Source of the DNA: Bradyrhizobium diazoefficiens
GTDB taxonomy: Bacteria; Pseudomonadota; Alphaproteobacteria; Rhizobiales; Xanthobacteraceae
Direction of reading: 5' to 3'
Assembly (NCBI RefSeq): GCF_018129965.1
Contig: NZ_JAFCKW010000002.1
Coordinates: 248,001 to 312,000, forward strand
DNA length: 64,000 bases
In this document: one piece after another, positions 17,161 to 25,769 of the stretch
Position numbering within the stretch: position 1 is the first letter of the stretch
Layout: every line of letters begins with the position of its first letter
The notes under the pieces: model-generated
The model's input: the letters and a program-made list of their open reading frames with translations, nothing else
What the model was told of the DNA's origin: nothing
Databases searched by the model: none
Translations under genes and position numbers: made by a program

Positions 17161-17925
17161 ATGCGCTACGAACTCACGGACTATGAGTGGTACGTCATTA
17201 AGCCGATGTTGCCGAATAAGTCGCGCGGCGTGCCGCGGGTGAATGACCGTTGTGTCCTCAACGGCATCTTCTGGGTCTTGCGATCCGGAGCGCCATGGCG
17301 CGACCTGCCAGAAAACTTCGGTCCGTTCACCACTTGCTACAATCGATTCGTTCGCTGGCGACGGGCCGGCGTGTGGGCCAAACTCATGAGCGCACTGGCC
17401 GGCGCTCATGATGCTGCCGTGCAGATGATCGACACTCCCATTGTTCGCGTACATCAACATGGGGCCTGCATCACAAGAAACCGGCGTCAATCGATGGGAA
17501 GGTCACGCGGCGGTCTGACGAGCAAAATCCACGCGGTCGTCGACAGCAATGGTCTACCGGTACGACTTGCGTTGAGTCCTGGCGAGGCGCACGACGTTCG
17601 ACTTGCCGGTAGACTGCTCTCTCGTTTGAGATCCGGATCAATGCTGCTCGCCGACCGCGGCTATGACGCTGACTGGATCAGGGAGCTTGCCATGAAAAAG
17701 GGCGCATGGGTCAATATCCCGCCGAAAAGCAATCGCACCGATCCGATCTGCTTCAGCCCGTATCTCTACCGTGCCCGCAACCGCGTCGAGCGGTTCTTCA
17801 ACAGGATCAAACAATGCCATCGGGTGGCGACGCGCTACGACAGGCTTGCTGGAAACTACCTTGCCTTCATCCAACTTGCATGTATCCGGCTATGGCTCGC
17901 CGCTCGTTATGAGTCCGCGCCCTAG
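17161..17925 (+). CDS. IS5 family transposase (DDE)
   Basis: 254-residue single-ORF transposase. The N-terminal region (MRYELTDYEWYVIKPMLP) carries the DUF4096-like domain of IS5-group enzymes. The catalytic triad is visible as Asp91 (MIDTPIV), Asp165 (LLADRGYDA) and Glu210 (RNRVERFFNRIK). The frame is intact without the programmed frameshift found in many IS427-group members. It may be active, although its ends were not resolved. It marks a gene-poor zone next to the polysaccharide locus. Confidence 0.9.
   Translation: MRYELTDYEWYVIKPMLPNKSRGVPRVNDRCVLNGIFWVLRSGAPWRDLPENFGPFTTCYNRFVRWRRAGVWAKLMSALAGAHDAAVQMIDTPIVRVHQHGACITRNRRQSMGRSRGGLTSKIHAVVDSNGLPVRLALSPGEAHDVRLAGRLLSRLRSGSMLLADRGYDADWIRELAMKKGAWVNIPPKSNRTDPICFSPYLYRARNRVERFFNRIKQCHRVATRYDRLAGNYLAFIQLACIRLWLAARYESAP
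17161..17925 (+). mobile_element. IS5-type insertion sequence (minimum extent)
   Basis: Extent given as the transposase ORF only. Flanks within about 80 bp were compared by eye and no convincing terminal inverted repeats or target duplication were found, so one end may be eroded. Confidence 0.55.
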
Positions 17926-18167
17926 CCAAACACGAGCTAGGTGCCGGAGAACTCTTGGCTGGGTAACACCGGCGGAAACACGCGACGAGTTGTTGCAAGA
18001 TAGGCAGCACACAGAGTGCTAATATGAGAGGTTGACACCGGCTCGATCAATTACAGGCTCTCCCGCAACATCACTACGCGTCCTGCCGCGTTATGACGGA
18101 CCGCTTCACTGAATCAGCCTTGAATTGATGCTATTCCTTCTCACGATCGTCTGGAAATTAGCTCGTG

Positions 18168-18341
18168 ATGGAAAAAGTGCCGAGTGAGCAGACAGAGGCC
18201 AACATCTGGGTGTCGGCGATGGAGGGTACGCAGGCACGCGAAGCTGCCGCCTCGGCGCTGCGATGGACTAAAATACCCACGCTGATCTGCGGTGCCACGT
18301 TGATCCTGGTCATCGTACAGATGATCCGTTGGTCCGACTGA
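18168..18341 (+). CDS. 57-aa single-span membrane protein
   Basis: Small ORF starting MEKVPSEQTEANIWVSAM. An amphipathic N-terminal helix (~10-35, EGTQAREAAASALRW) is followed by one hydrophobic span (~38-53, PTLICGATLILVIVQMI). A GTG one codon earlier is possible. The ribosome site is weak (GGAA, ~12 bases). The layout (soluble helix plus C-terminal anchor) and coding-like codon positions support a real gene. It converges on the polysaccharide operon; function unknown. Confidence 0.5.
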   Translation: MEKVPSEQTEANIWVSAMEGTQAREAAASALRWTKIPTLICGATLILVIVQMIRWSD

Positions 18342-18438
18342 AGGCGCGCCGGAGCGGTCCCGGGGCGACACGCCGTCATCACATGCTCTGCAAGTAGCTT
18401 AAAGCAGACAGCTTGGTGGGGTCGGCATTCGCAGGCCG

Positions 18439-19377
18439 TCAGACATTCCCATAAAGTGTGTTTTTGACCATGACGAATCCTTTCAGGAGTTCCTGGATGC
18501 CTTGATCCAGGGAAACGCCAGGGCGGTATCCGGTCTTTTCGATCTTGGCGTTGGAGACGATGTAGTTGCGTTGATCCGGATCGCGCCCCACCTGCGCGTC
18601 CACGAAGTAAAACTCGGGAAGGAATTTCTGGATATGTTCGCACAGTTCCTTCTTGGAGACATTCGCGTCTGACAGGCCGACGTTGTAGATATGGCCCTTC
18701 ATCTTTTCGAAATTCGCCAGACCGTGTTCGAAGACGCGGGCGACGTCGCGCACATGAATGTAGTTACGCTTGAAATGCCCTTCGAACAGGATAACGAAGC
18801 GATCGTTCACCGCGCGATAGACGAAGTCATTGACGAGGAGGTCGAGCCGCATACGGGGCGACATCCCAAACACGGTCGCCAGACGGAAGCTGATCACGTT
18901 GGGATGCTCCATCAGCTCCTTTTCAACGGCAACCTTGTCGATTGCATATTGTGAAATTGGCCGAAGCGGTGAGTCTTCGGTGCAATAGTTGTTCTCGTCT
19001 CCCGAGCCGTAAGCACTGTTCGTGGTGGGCATGATGATCCGTTGCTCGCCGGATACGTGCTTCAGCATCATCGTGATGGCGTCGTGGTTGATCGTCTTGG
19101 CGCCGATGGGATCCCGGCTGCACAGCGGCGCGCCGACCAGAGCCGCGAGCGGAAAGATCACGTCTGCTTTCTTCAGAAGCGGCAGCATCGTCTGCTCGCT
19201 ACGGATGTCGCCTCGCACGATATTGAAGTTGTCGTAATGACAACAATGGTTGAGGCTCGTCTGCTTGAACATGAAATTGTCCAGCACCGTGACCTTGTGG
19301 CCGGCATCCAGCAACCGGGGGACGAGTGTCGATCCAATATAACCGGCACCACCGGTCACGAGAATGTTGTAGCTCAT
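18439..19377 (-). CDS. NAD-dependent sugar epimerase/dehydratase (extended SDR)
   Basis: 312 residues. The N-terminal Rossmann motif GGAGYIGS (~9-16) binds NAD(P), and the catalytic motif YAIDK (YxxxK, ~144-148) is preceded by TTNSAYGSG. Such enzymes epimerise, dehydrate or reduce nucleotide sugars. It is the last gene of the minus-strand polysaccharide operon, 55 bp after gmhA. The substrate is not evident. As the locus has no recognisable GDP-mannose 4,6-dehydratase, this protein could act on the 4-keto or heptose intermediate, but its sequence is not diagnostic. Confidence 0.85.
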   Translation of the reverse strand: MSYNILVTGGAGYIGSTLVPRLLDAGHKVTVLDNFMFKQTSLNHCCHYDNFNIVRGDIRSEQTMLPLLKKADVIFPLAALVGAPLCSRDPIGAKTINHDAITMMLKHVSGEQRIIMPTTNSAYGSGDENNYCTEDSPLRPISQYAIDKVAVEKELMEHPNVISFRLATVFGMSPRMRLDLLVNDFVYRAVNDRFVILFEGHFKRNYIHVRDVARVFEHGLANFEKMKGHIYNVGLSDANVSKKELCEHIQKFLPEFYFVDAQVGRDPDQRNYIVSNAKIEKTGYRPGVSLDQGIQELLKGFVMVKNTLYGNV

Positions 19378-19432
19378 CGATGGAACTCCCTTGGTCTACG
19401 CGCAGACGCGCGGCGTCTGCGCCAGGCGTCAT

Positions 19433-20023
19433 TCATTGAACAGGAAACATGGCGTTTTCCACGCATTCACAGAGTGCGTGCGCGAAGATAATGTGAAGCT
19501 CCTGGATGGTACTCGTCACATTGCTCGGCGCTAGCAAGCAGTGGTCTGCCTCGTGGGCCACAAGTCCGCCGTCGTGGCCGGAGAAGACGATCGTTCGAAT
19601 GCCGAGTTTCTTGCAGCTGCGGACCGCTTCCAGAATATTCTTCGAGTTGCCGGACGTGGTGATTCCAAGAAAGATATCCCTGGTCGTCATCTTTCCTTCG
19701 ACCTGGCGGGAAAAGACTTTGTCGAAGCCATAATCGTTTCCGATGGCCGTCAGAATCGACGAATCGACGGTCAGCGCCTCCGCGGGCAACGGCGATCGGT
19801 CACGCGCGAGCTTGCTGACGAATTCGGCCGCCAGGTGCTGGGCGTCAGCGGCCGATCCGCCGTTCCCGGCGATATACAGGCGGCCGCCCGCTCTGTAGGC
19901 GGCGACGACGGTGTCCGCGATGGCCTCGAAGGTCGCGATCCTGTCCTGATCGGACAACAGGGCCTGTTTCGCCTCGATCGAGGCGGTCAGTCTTGCCAGG
20001 AGAGATGCCTTGGCAGCGGTCAT
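19433..20023 (-). CDS. gmhA: Phosphoheptose isomerase GmhA (SIS domain)
   Basis: 196-residue cytosolic SIS-domain isomerase, usual length for GmhA. It converts sedoheptulose 7-phosphate to D-glycero-D-manno-heptose 7-phosphate. The signature AGNGGSAADAQHLAAEF (~52-68) and the phosphate-binding TTSGNSKN (~117-124) are visible, as is the ELHIIFAH metal/catalytic stretch near the C-terminus. Its start overlaps the stop of hddC by four bases, so translation is coupled. Placed beside hddC and hddA it points to a dedicated GDP-heptose supply rather than core heptose alone. Confidence 0.93.
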   Translation of the reverse strand: MTAAKASLLARLTASIEAKQALLSDQDRIATFEAIADTVVAAYRAGGRLYIAGNGGSAADAQHLAAEFVSKLARDRSPLPAEALTVDSSILTAIGNDYGFDKVFSRQVEGKMTTRDIFLGITTSGNSKNILEAVRSCKKLGIRTIVFSGHDGGLVAHEADHCLLAPSNVTSTIQELHIIFAHALCECVENAMFPVQ

Positions 20024-20763
20024 ATCGGGCGATCCGAGGGGGCTTGTTGATCAACCAGTGTATGCATGCTCAAGACCTCGGCGGCGCGTCGATAGTCCTC
20101 GGGTATGCCGATATCTATAAATCGGCCCCTGTGGCGAACGCCATACATGGCCGTCTGCAAGTTCAGCAATGCCGGAATGATTTCGGCCTCAAGCGATACT
20201 TGCCCTTCGAAATGTGTCGCGACCCGGTCGAGCACCCTAGGTGAGATCAGATAGACACCACCGTTCGCCCAGACGAGCTCTTCCGCAGCGGGGGCGACCA
20301 GCGAGATCAGCCGGTCATCGGCTCGCAAGTTTACGCCGAGAAAGCGTTTGGTGTCGCGCGTGGGGAACAGCCCAACCGTCCAGTCCGAGCCCTTTTCGAC
20401 ATGAGCTGCCTTCAATTCTGCGAGCGGCAAATCGAAGAAGGTATCTCCGTTCAGAACCAGGAAGGGTTCGTTGGCCGACAATTTCTGTCGAGCGAGCAGA
20501 ACGGCGCCGCCGGTCCCGAGGGGTTCGTCCTCGATAGCATAGAGAACTTCTGCGCCGCTGAAACTGGCCCCGATCCGGTCGACGATCATCGTTGCCTTGT
20601 AGCCGACCGAGAGGACGAACCGGTCCACCCCCTGCGATGACCAATAGGCCATCTGGTGCTCGAGGAAGGGGCGTCCGCCGACGGGGGCGAGGGGCTTTGG
20701 CAGGTCAGGGACCGCAGCCCGGAGGCGCGTCCCTTTGCCGCCGGCCAGGATGATTGCTTGCAT
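20020..20763 (-). CDS. hddC: Heptose 1-phosphate guanylyltransferase-like nucleotidyltransferase
   Basis: 247-residue NTP_transferase. The N-terminal signature IILAGGKGTRLR and LPKPLAPVGGRPFLEHQ bind nucleotide and sugar phosphate; LNGDTFFD holds the metal-binding Asp. Size and neighbours (gmhA, hddA) indicate HddC, making GDP-D-glycero-alpha-D-manno-heptose from the 1-phosphate and GTP. ATG 20763 is the family N-terminus; the frame extends upstream without support. It overlaps gmhA by four bases. A mannose- or other hexose-1-phosphate substrate remains possible on sequence alone. Confidence 0.82.
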   Translation of the reverse strand: MQAIILAGGKGTRLRAAVPDLPKPLAPVGGRPFLEHQMAYWSSQGVDRFVLSVGYKATMIVDRIGASFSGAEVLYAIEDEPLGTGGAVLLARQKLSANEPFLVLNGDTFFDLPLAELKAAHVEKGSDWTVGLFPTRDTKRFLGVNLRADDRLISLVAPAAEELVWANGGVYLISPRVLDRVATHFEGQVSLEAEIIPALLNLQTAMYGVRHRGRFIDIGIPEDYRRAAEVLSMHTLVDQQAPSDRPI

Positions 20764-20774
20764 CGATGCCTGTC

Positions 20775-21947
20775 TCAATTCACGGAGTTGAGAAGGGCAC
20801 AAATCTCGTCGACCTCATCGATTGCAAGATCGGGGAAATTGCCGATGTAGAAGCCGAAGAAATGAATGTGGTCGGTTTGCGGAAAAAGCTTGTAATGCTC
20901 TGCCGGAACGACGGATTTCAGGTAAGGCTGGCGAAGCTGGTTTCCGCCACCGGCGCTTCCCCTGCGAAACTCGATACCGGCGTTGCGCATGGCGGACATC
21001 AGCCGTTCGGCGAAATCCATGTCGGGCCGCTGCAAGACCAAGTTGAAGGCGTAGTTGCTGGACCCTTCCGTCTTGAAATCGGTACGGAACTTCTCGGGAT
21101 CGATCCGCGAGAGGAAGTGAAGGAAATTCCTGGTGCGGAGTTCGACGTTCTCATCAAGCCGGGAAAGCTGCCGCCGACCAAGAATTCCACCGAGCTCGGT
21201 GTTGCGGACGTTGTAGGCCGCGTGAGCGAAGATGAAATCCGGATTCAGATCTGGATGTTTGGCGATGTACGCGTCCTTGACGGCAAGATCGTTCGCTTCG
21301 CGCACCATGCCGTGGGACCGCAGCATCCGTGCCGCCTGATAGGCCTCCGGATCGTTCGTGCAGATCATGCCGCCTTCGATCGTCGTCATATGGTGCGCAT
21401 AATAGTAGGAGAAGTTCGATATCCAGCCGAAGCTGCCGAGCTTCTTGCCGTTATGCGTGGCGCCGTGGGATTCGCAGACATCCTCGATCAATGGAATACC
21501 CGCTTGATCGAGATATCGGATCAATTCATCGGTCAAACCGTCGAAGCCCTGCACGTGGGTCAGGAACACCGCCCGGGTTCGGTCGGTGATGGCGTCGATA
21601 ATCTTCGACGCATCCATCGCGAGCGTCTTGGGGTCGATGTCGACGAACACCGGCGTAAAGCCGTTCTGGATGACCGAGGCGATGTCCGAAACCCAGGTCA
21701 ATGGCGGCACGATGACCTCGCCTCCGTCGGGGTACCGGATCTTCAGAATAGCCATGGTGAGCAGGTTGGCTGAAGCGCCCGAGTTGACGAACACACTGTA
21801 CTTGGTGCCGAGCCAACCGTTCCACTCCTGCTCGAACGCGCGCACGTTCGGACCGTTCGTGAGAATCGGATCGTCCTGCCTCAAGTGCTCGATGAGAGCG
21901 TCCAGATCGCCGCGCGCGATATTGTTGCGCATGAGAGGGAATTTCAT
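20775..21947 (-). CDS. ColD-like PLP enzyme, predicted GDP-4-keto-6-deoxy-sugar 3-dehydratase
   Basis: 390-residue member of the DegT/DnrJ/EryC1/StrS fold. The usual catalytic lysine is replaced: the active-site stretch reads SYYYAHHMTTIEGGM, with His185-His186 where aminotransferases have a TK pair. ColD (388 aa, His188) and RfbH/E1 have the same swap and remove the 3-hydroxyl of a 4-keto sugar instead of aminating it. The length and lack of the RfbH iron-sulfur Cys set favour ColD. It lies 11 bp upstream of hddC and 9 bp after the transketolase subunit. The product would be a 3-deoxy sugar; whether hexose or heptose is unknown. Confidence 0.85.
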   Translation of the reverse strand: MKFPLMRNNIARGDLDALIEHLRQDDPILTNGPNVRAFEQEWNGWLGTKYSVFVNSGASANLLTMAILKIRYPDGGEVIVPPLTWVSDIASVIQNGFTPVFVDIDPKTLAMDASKIIDAITDRTRAVFLTHVQGFDGLTDELIRYLDQAGIPLIEDVCESHGATHNGKKLGSFGWISNFSYYYAHHMTTIEGGMICTNDPEAYQAARMLRSHGMVREANDLAVKDAYIAKHPDLNPDFIFAHAAYNVRNTELGGILGRRQLSRLDENVELRTRNFLHFLSRIDPEKFRTDFKTEGSSNYAFNLVLQRPDMDFAERLMSAMRNAGIEFRRGSAGGGNQLRQPYLKSVVPAEHYKLFPQTDHIHFFGFYIGNFPDLAIDEVDEICALLNSVN

Positions 21948-21956
21948 CAGCTGCCG

Positions 21957-22940
21957 TCACCTTTGATCGTTTTTGAAAGATGGGCTCGACTTCGAAAAAT
22001 CGAGTATCCGTCTCGTCACTACGTCCGGTCCTATTCCCACCTGCTCGTGCAGTTCCGCACGGGTTCCCAACTCGAAGCGATAGCCGCCCTCGACCCCGAT
22101 ATTGAGCAGTTTGACGTCGATCGCGTTGTGTCCAATGAAATTATAGAGCAATGCGTCGAGCCCGCCGCGACCGGCAAAGCCTTCTTCCATACTGACGATG
22201 GTTTGGTATCGTGACAGCTCATCACGCAATCTGTCCCGGGAAAAACGCGTCAGATCGAACAAGTCGATGATGCCGACCGTCTGCCCGCTCCCCCGCAAAC
22301 GCTCGGCGACCGCAAACGCCGTGTGCAGCATATAGCCCGTCGCGACGATGCAGATTGAGCCCTCGCGGCGGTGCACATGGAAACCATCGGCAAGCTTCGG
22401 TGCAGCTTCGGCGTAAATGGGAGGGAGCACCTGCGCATCGAGCCGCAGATATTTGGGGCCGAGCTCACGGACGCACCTGTCAAAAAGCATTCCCGCCGTG
22501 ATGTGATCGGCAGGCGACATCACCTGAAAATTGGGTAATGCCCGCATCAGCGTGATGTCTTCGTAGCATTGGTGAGTGGGGCCTGAAACGACGTAGCTGT
22601 AGCCGGCGCCCACCCCGATCAGGTTGACATTCATCGGCCGCACTTCCGAAAGAAGTGCCAGACTGACGCGGATTTGCTCGAAGCATCGCATGGTGATGAA
22701 TGGAGCAATCGCATACGCAAAGACCTTGTAGCCCTCCAGCGCAAGCCCGGCGGAAATATTGATCAGATTTTGTTCCGCGATGCCGACATTCACGAATCTG
22801 TTGGCGTGATCGGCGCGAATGCGATCGAGGACCGGCGAGCCAAAATCGGCCGTCACGAAGAAAATGCTGGGATCCGACGCCATCGCCCGATGGATCTGCT
22901 CCAGCAACGCGTCGCGCATGGCTCTCGGCTTAACGAGCAT
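21957..22940 (-). CDS. Transketolase, C-terminal subunit (Pyr and C-terminal domains)
   Basis: 327 residues holding the pyrimidine-binding domain (VNVGIAEQNLINISAGLA, whose Glu activates the thiamine aminopyrimidine) and the C-terminal domain. Its partner is the N-terminal subunit encoded immediately upstream, overlapping by 11 bp. Split transketolases act as heterotetramers transferring a C2 unit between ketose donor and aldose acceptor. Within this locus it could feed sedoheptulose 7-phosphate to GmhA or attach a C2 branch to a keto sugar; sequence does not decide. Confidence 0.9.
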   Translation of the reverse strand: MLVKPRAMRDALLEQIHRAMASDPSIFFVTADFGSPVLDRIRADHANRFVNVGIAEQNLINISAGLALEGYKVFAYAIAPFITMRCFEQIRVSLALLSEVRPMNVNLIGVGAGYSYVVSGPTHQCYEDITLMRALPNFQVMSPADHITAGMLFDRCVRELGPKYLRLDAQVLPPIYAEAAPKLADGFHVHRREGSICIVATGYMLHTAFAVAERLRGSGQTVGIIDLFDLTRFSRDRLRDELSRYQTIVSMEEGFAGRGGLDALLYNFIGHNAIDVKLLNIGVEGGYRFELGTRAELHEQVGIGPDVVTRRILDFSKSSPSFKNDQR

Positions 22941-23754
22941 CGTCGGCGTCCAGCAAGGAGTCGAGCAGATCGGCCTTTGGCATGAGGATGTGGGCCAAAG
23001 CCTCGTTCTCGAGGCCTGGAACGCCTCGACCCTTCAGAGTCCTGGCGATGAGGGCCTTCGGCCGACCATTGAGGTCTGCCTTGAGATTCAGGAGTTGGCT
23101 CTGCAAGTCCAGCACATTGTGACCGTCGACATCCACGCACTGCCAGCCGAACGCCTCCAGGCGTTTTGCCAGACCGTCGTGCGAAACGATGTCGTCGGTG
23201 AATCCGAGCATGCTGATGCTGTTATTGTCGACGATGAGGTGCAGATTGTCGAGTTTGTGCTGGGATGCGAACATGATCGCCTCCCAGTTCGCGCCTTCAT
23301 GCAATTCGCCGTCGCCCGATACGACGAAGACGCTTTGTCTCCCGCCGTTTCGCTTGAGGCCTAGCGCCATGCCCGACGCTACGCCGAGGCCGTGACCGAG
23401 CGAACCGTTGATGGTCTCATACCCTGGAATGATGGGGTCGGGAATACCACCGAGGATGCCGCCCGCCTTGCAGACTCTCTGGAGTTCTTCGGCGGGGAAG
23501 AAGCCGAGATCAGCCAGGATCGGATACATGCAAATCGAGCCGTGTCCCTTGCTGATCACGCAGCGGTCGCGCTCGATCCAGCGAGGATTTGTAGGGTCGA
23601 TCCGTAAAACGCCACCGTAGTACAACGCAACGAATATCTCGATGGGAGAAAGCGACGAAGCGATGCGGGTTTCGGGCGCGCGGCGATGAATCTCAAGGGT
23701 CTCTCGCCAGACCCAATGAGCCTTTTCTTGAAGGTTTACGCTGTTGCTGATCAA
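22930..23754 (-). CDS. Transketolase, N-terminal (thiamine diphosphate) subunit
   Basis: 274 residues with the diphosphate-binding domain. The thiamine motif runs GDGELHEG to VDNNS (~145-178), coordinating Mg2+, and SKGHGS and GSLGHGLG are the conserved His loops. It lacks the Pyr and C-terminal domains supplied by the next gene, which it overlaps by 11 bp. It overlaps the upstream fcl-like gene by four bases. A housekeeping transketolase would be a single ~660-residue protein, so this pair is pathway-dedicated. Confidence 0.9.
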   Translation of the reverse strand: MISNSVNLQEKAHWVWRETLEIHRRAPETRIASSLSPIEIFVALYYGGVLRIDPTNPRWIERDRCVISKGHGSICMYPILADLGFFPAEELQRVCKAGGILGGIPDPIIPGYETINGSLGHGLGVASGMALGLKRNGGRQSVFVVSGDGELHEGANWEAIMFASQHKLDNLHLIVDNNSISMLGFTDDIVSHDGLAKRLEAFGWQCVDVDGHNVLDLQSQLLNLKADLNGRPKALIARTLKGRGVPGLENEALAHILMPKADLLDSLLDADDAR

Positions 23755-24704
23755 ACGGCCGCCTCTGCAGTTTTCACGTTCTTCCGGTACCAGGCATAGG
23801 TTTCCGCAACGCCGGTCTGCAAGGCAATGCCTGCACTCCAGCCCGTTGAGCGGAGGCGGCTGCTATCCAGCAATTTGCGAGGCGCGCCGTCGGGCTTTGC
23901 CGGATCCCATGCGATTTCGCCCCGATAGTCAACGGCAGTCGCAACCAGTTCGGCCAGGTCCCGTATGGCCAGATCGTGCCCCGAGCCGACATTGAGCGGA
24001 AGCTCGAGTCCGGAAGTGTCCTGCGCGATCAGATGCGCGCAGCATTCCGCAACGTCATCCGCATGGATGAACTCCCGCCTGGGACGGCCACTGCCCCATA
24101 GCAACACCCTATCCGCAGCCTTGACCTTGGCATCGTGGAAACGGCGGATCAGGGCCGAAAGAACGTGCCCCTTGTCGGGGTCGAAATTGTCGTTCGGCCC
24201 ATAAACGCTGTTGGGAATGAGCGGAATGAAGCGATTGTGGCCATATTGCTGGTTATAGGCCAGGCATAGCTGCAGGCCGGCCATCTTGGATACCGCATAG
24301 GCCATGCTGGTCGGCTCTGGCAGGCCCGAGAACAACCTGTCTTCCTTCATCGGTTGCGGGCACTCGCGCGGATACATGCAGGACGAGGCAAACAACAGCA
24401 GCTTCTTGACACCGGTCCGATGCGCCGCCGCAAGGACATTGAGCTGAATGGCCAGATTCGAGCTGATGAAGTCCGCCGGATAGGTCCTGTTTTCGAGGAT
24501 GCCGCCCACCTTGCCGGCGGCGAGGATGACATAATCGGGCGCATGGCTGTCGAAGAACCGCTGGACCGTCGCGGCATCCTGCAGGTCGAGCGCGCCATGC
24601 GAAGCGGTCAGGACGCGGTAATTCGCGTCGGCCGCAAAACGCCTCAGCGCAGCCGATCCGATCAGACCGGTATGGCCAGCGATATATATCGTTGGCAGCG
24701 ACAT
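23751..24704 (-). CDS. fcl: GDP-L-fucose synthase-like epimerase/reductase
   Basis: 317-residue extended SDR matching Fcl/WcaG along its length: GHTGLIGSA for NADP(H), SSCMYPRECPQPMKED, the YAVSK catalytic motif (~139-143) and YGPNDNFDPDKGHVLSALIR. Fcl performs 3,5-epimerisation and 4-reduction of GDP-4-keto-6-deoxymannose; the related ColC does the last colitose step after ColD. Here it is translationally coupled to the transketolase pair and one gene from a ColD-like enzyme, so its substrate may be a 3-deoxy or heptose analogue. The required 4,6-dehydratase is not obvious in the window. Confidence 0.85.
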   Translation of the reverse strand: MSLPTIYIAGHTGLIGSAALRRFAADANYRVLTASHGALDLQDAATVQRFFDSHAPDYVILAAGKVGGILENRTYPADFISSNLAIQLNVLAAAHRTGVKKLLLFASSCMYPRECPQPMKEDRLFSGLPEPTSMAYAVSKMAGLQLCLAYNQQYGHNRFIPLIPNSVYGPNDNFDPDKGHVLSALIRRFHDAKVKAADRVLLWGSGRPRREFIHADDVAECCAHLIAQDTSGLELPLNVGSGHDLAIRDLAELVATAVDYRGEIAWDPAKPDGAPRKLLDSSRLRSTGWSAGIALQTGVAETYAWYRKNVKTAEAAV

Positions 24705-25700
24705 CTACAGACCGTTCGGCTGATACAGCACGACACGGCTACCCGACTCCTCGAAATCGAACGGCACATGAATCAACTGGCTCAGCCGACCTCGAATGGC
24801 GGCGTGGCGCTCGGGCTTTGCAAAGATCAGCATGAACCCGCCGCCGCCCGCGCCGAGCAGCTTCCCTCCGATGGCACCGGCGTCTCGCGCAGCCTGATAG
24901 ATCTGGTCGATTTCCGGAGTTGTCACCATATCCGACAATGAGCGCTTGGACAGCCAGGATTCATGCAACAGTTCGCCGAAGGCCGATATGGGGGCGGATG
25001 AATTCACGAAGATATCGAGCCCTTCATCGACCATCGCCTGCATCCGCATGAGCTGTGTTTTCTTGGCGGCCATGTTCGCCACTTGCGACTTGGCGATGTC
25101 GGACGCAAAGCGGGAGAACCCGGTGAAGCAAAGCATCAAATGTGATGAGAGCTCCGCCTTGCGCTGCGGCGGAACGATGACGGGGGTGACGTCGAACGTG
25201 CCGTCAGGCAGAAATCGGACGTGATTCAATCCGCCGTAAGCGGCAAGGACCTGATCCTGCGATCCCACGTTCTCCTTGAGAAGTTCCTGCTCGATGTGAA
25301 TCGCTGCTTTCGCCAGCTGCGCCTTGTTCGACATGCTGCCGCGGAGTGCATGAAGCGCGTGCACCAAACCGACCGTAAAGGACGAACTCGATCCAAGCCC
25401 CGACCGGGCCGGCAGATCGCCATCGTGATGGATCTCGAGGCCTTCCCTGACGTTTTCGAATTGCAGCGCCGCTCTCACGGCGGGATGCTTGATCTGGTCG
25501 ACGCTGGCGACGTTCTCGATCACGGAGTACACGATGCGATGCTTGTGCTCGAAAAACGGCGGAAGTCGACGGCAGGTAATGTAGCAGAATTTGTCGATTG
25601 CCGTGGCCAGCACCGCCCCGCCGTGCTCGCGGACCCATCCAGGATAATCCGTGCCGCCGCCGAAGAAGGAGATTCGATAAGGCGTCCTGGTAATGATCAC
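24705..25700 (-). CDS. hddA: D-glycero-alpha-D-manno-heptose 7-phosphate kinase HddA (GHMP kinase)
   Basis: 331-residue GHMP-family kinase. It shows the N-terminal RTPYRISFFGGGTDYPGW, the phosphate loop PARSGLGSSSSFTVGL (~97-112) and the C-terminal GGKLLGAGGGGFML motif. HddA phosphorylates the anomeric position of heptose 7-phosphate on the way to GDP-D-glycero-alpha-D-manno-heptose. It abuts the fcl-like gene directly. A GmhB-type phosphatase, the step between HddA and HddC, is not in this window and must be elsewhere. Confidence 0.88.
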   Translation of the reverse strand: MIITRTPYRISFFGGGTDYPGWVREHGGAVLATAIDKFCYITCRRLPPFFEHKHRIVYSVIENVASVDQIKHPAVRAALQFENVREGLEIHHDGDLPARSGLGSSSSFTVGLVHALHALRGSMSNKAQLAKAAIHIEQELLKENVGSQDQVLAAYGGLNHVRFLPDGTFDVTPVIVPPQRKAELSSHLMLCFTGFSRFASDIAKSQVANMAAKKTQLMRMQAMVDEGLDIFVNSSAPISAFGELLHESWLSKRSLSDMVTTPEIDQIYQAARDAGAIGGKLLGAGGGGFMLIFAKPERHAAIRGRLSQLIHVPFDFEESGSRVVLYQPNGL

Positions 25701-25769
25701 GGTGTAGACCTTGTCTGATGCGAAGATCGAGGCGGCGTTACCGGCAACAAGCTGAGTTGCCTGGATGGC

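Noticed and set aside
18141..18643. Short minus-strand frames past the SDR gene
   Set aside because: Overlap the SDR C-terminus and a better-supported plus-strand small gene; Arg/Ser-rich shadows.
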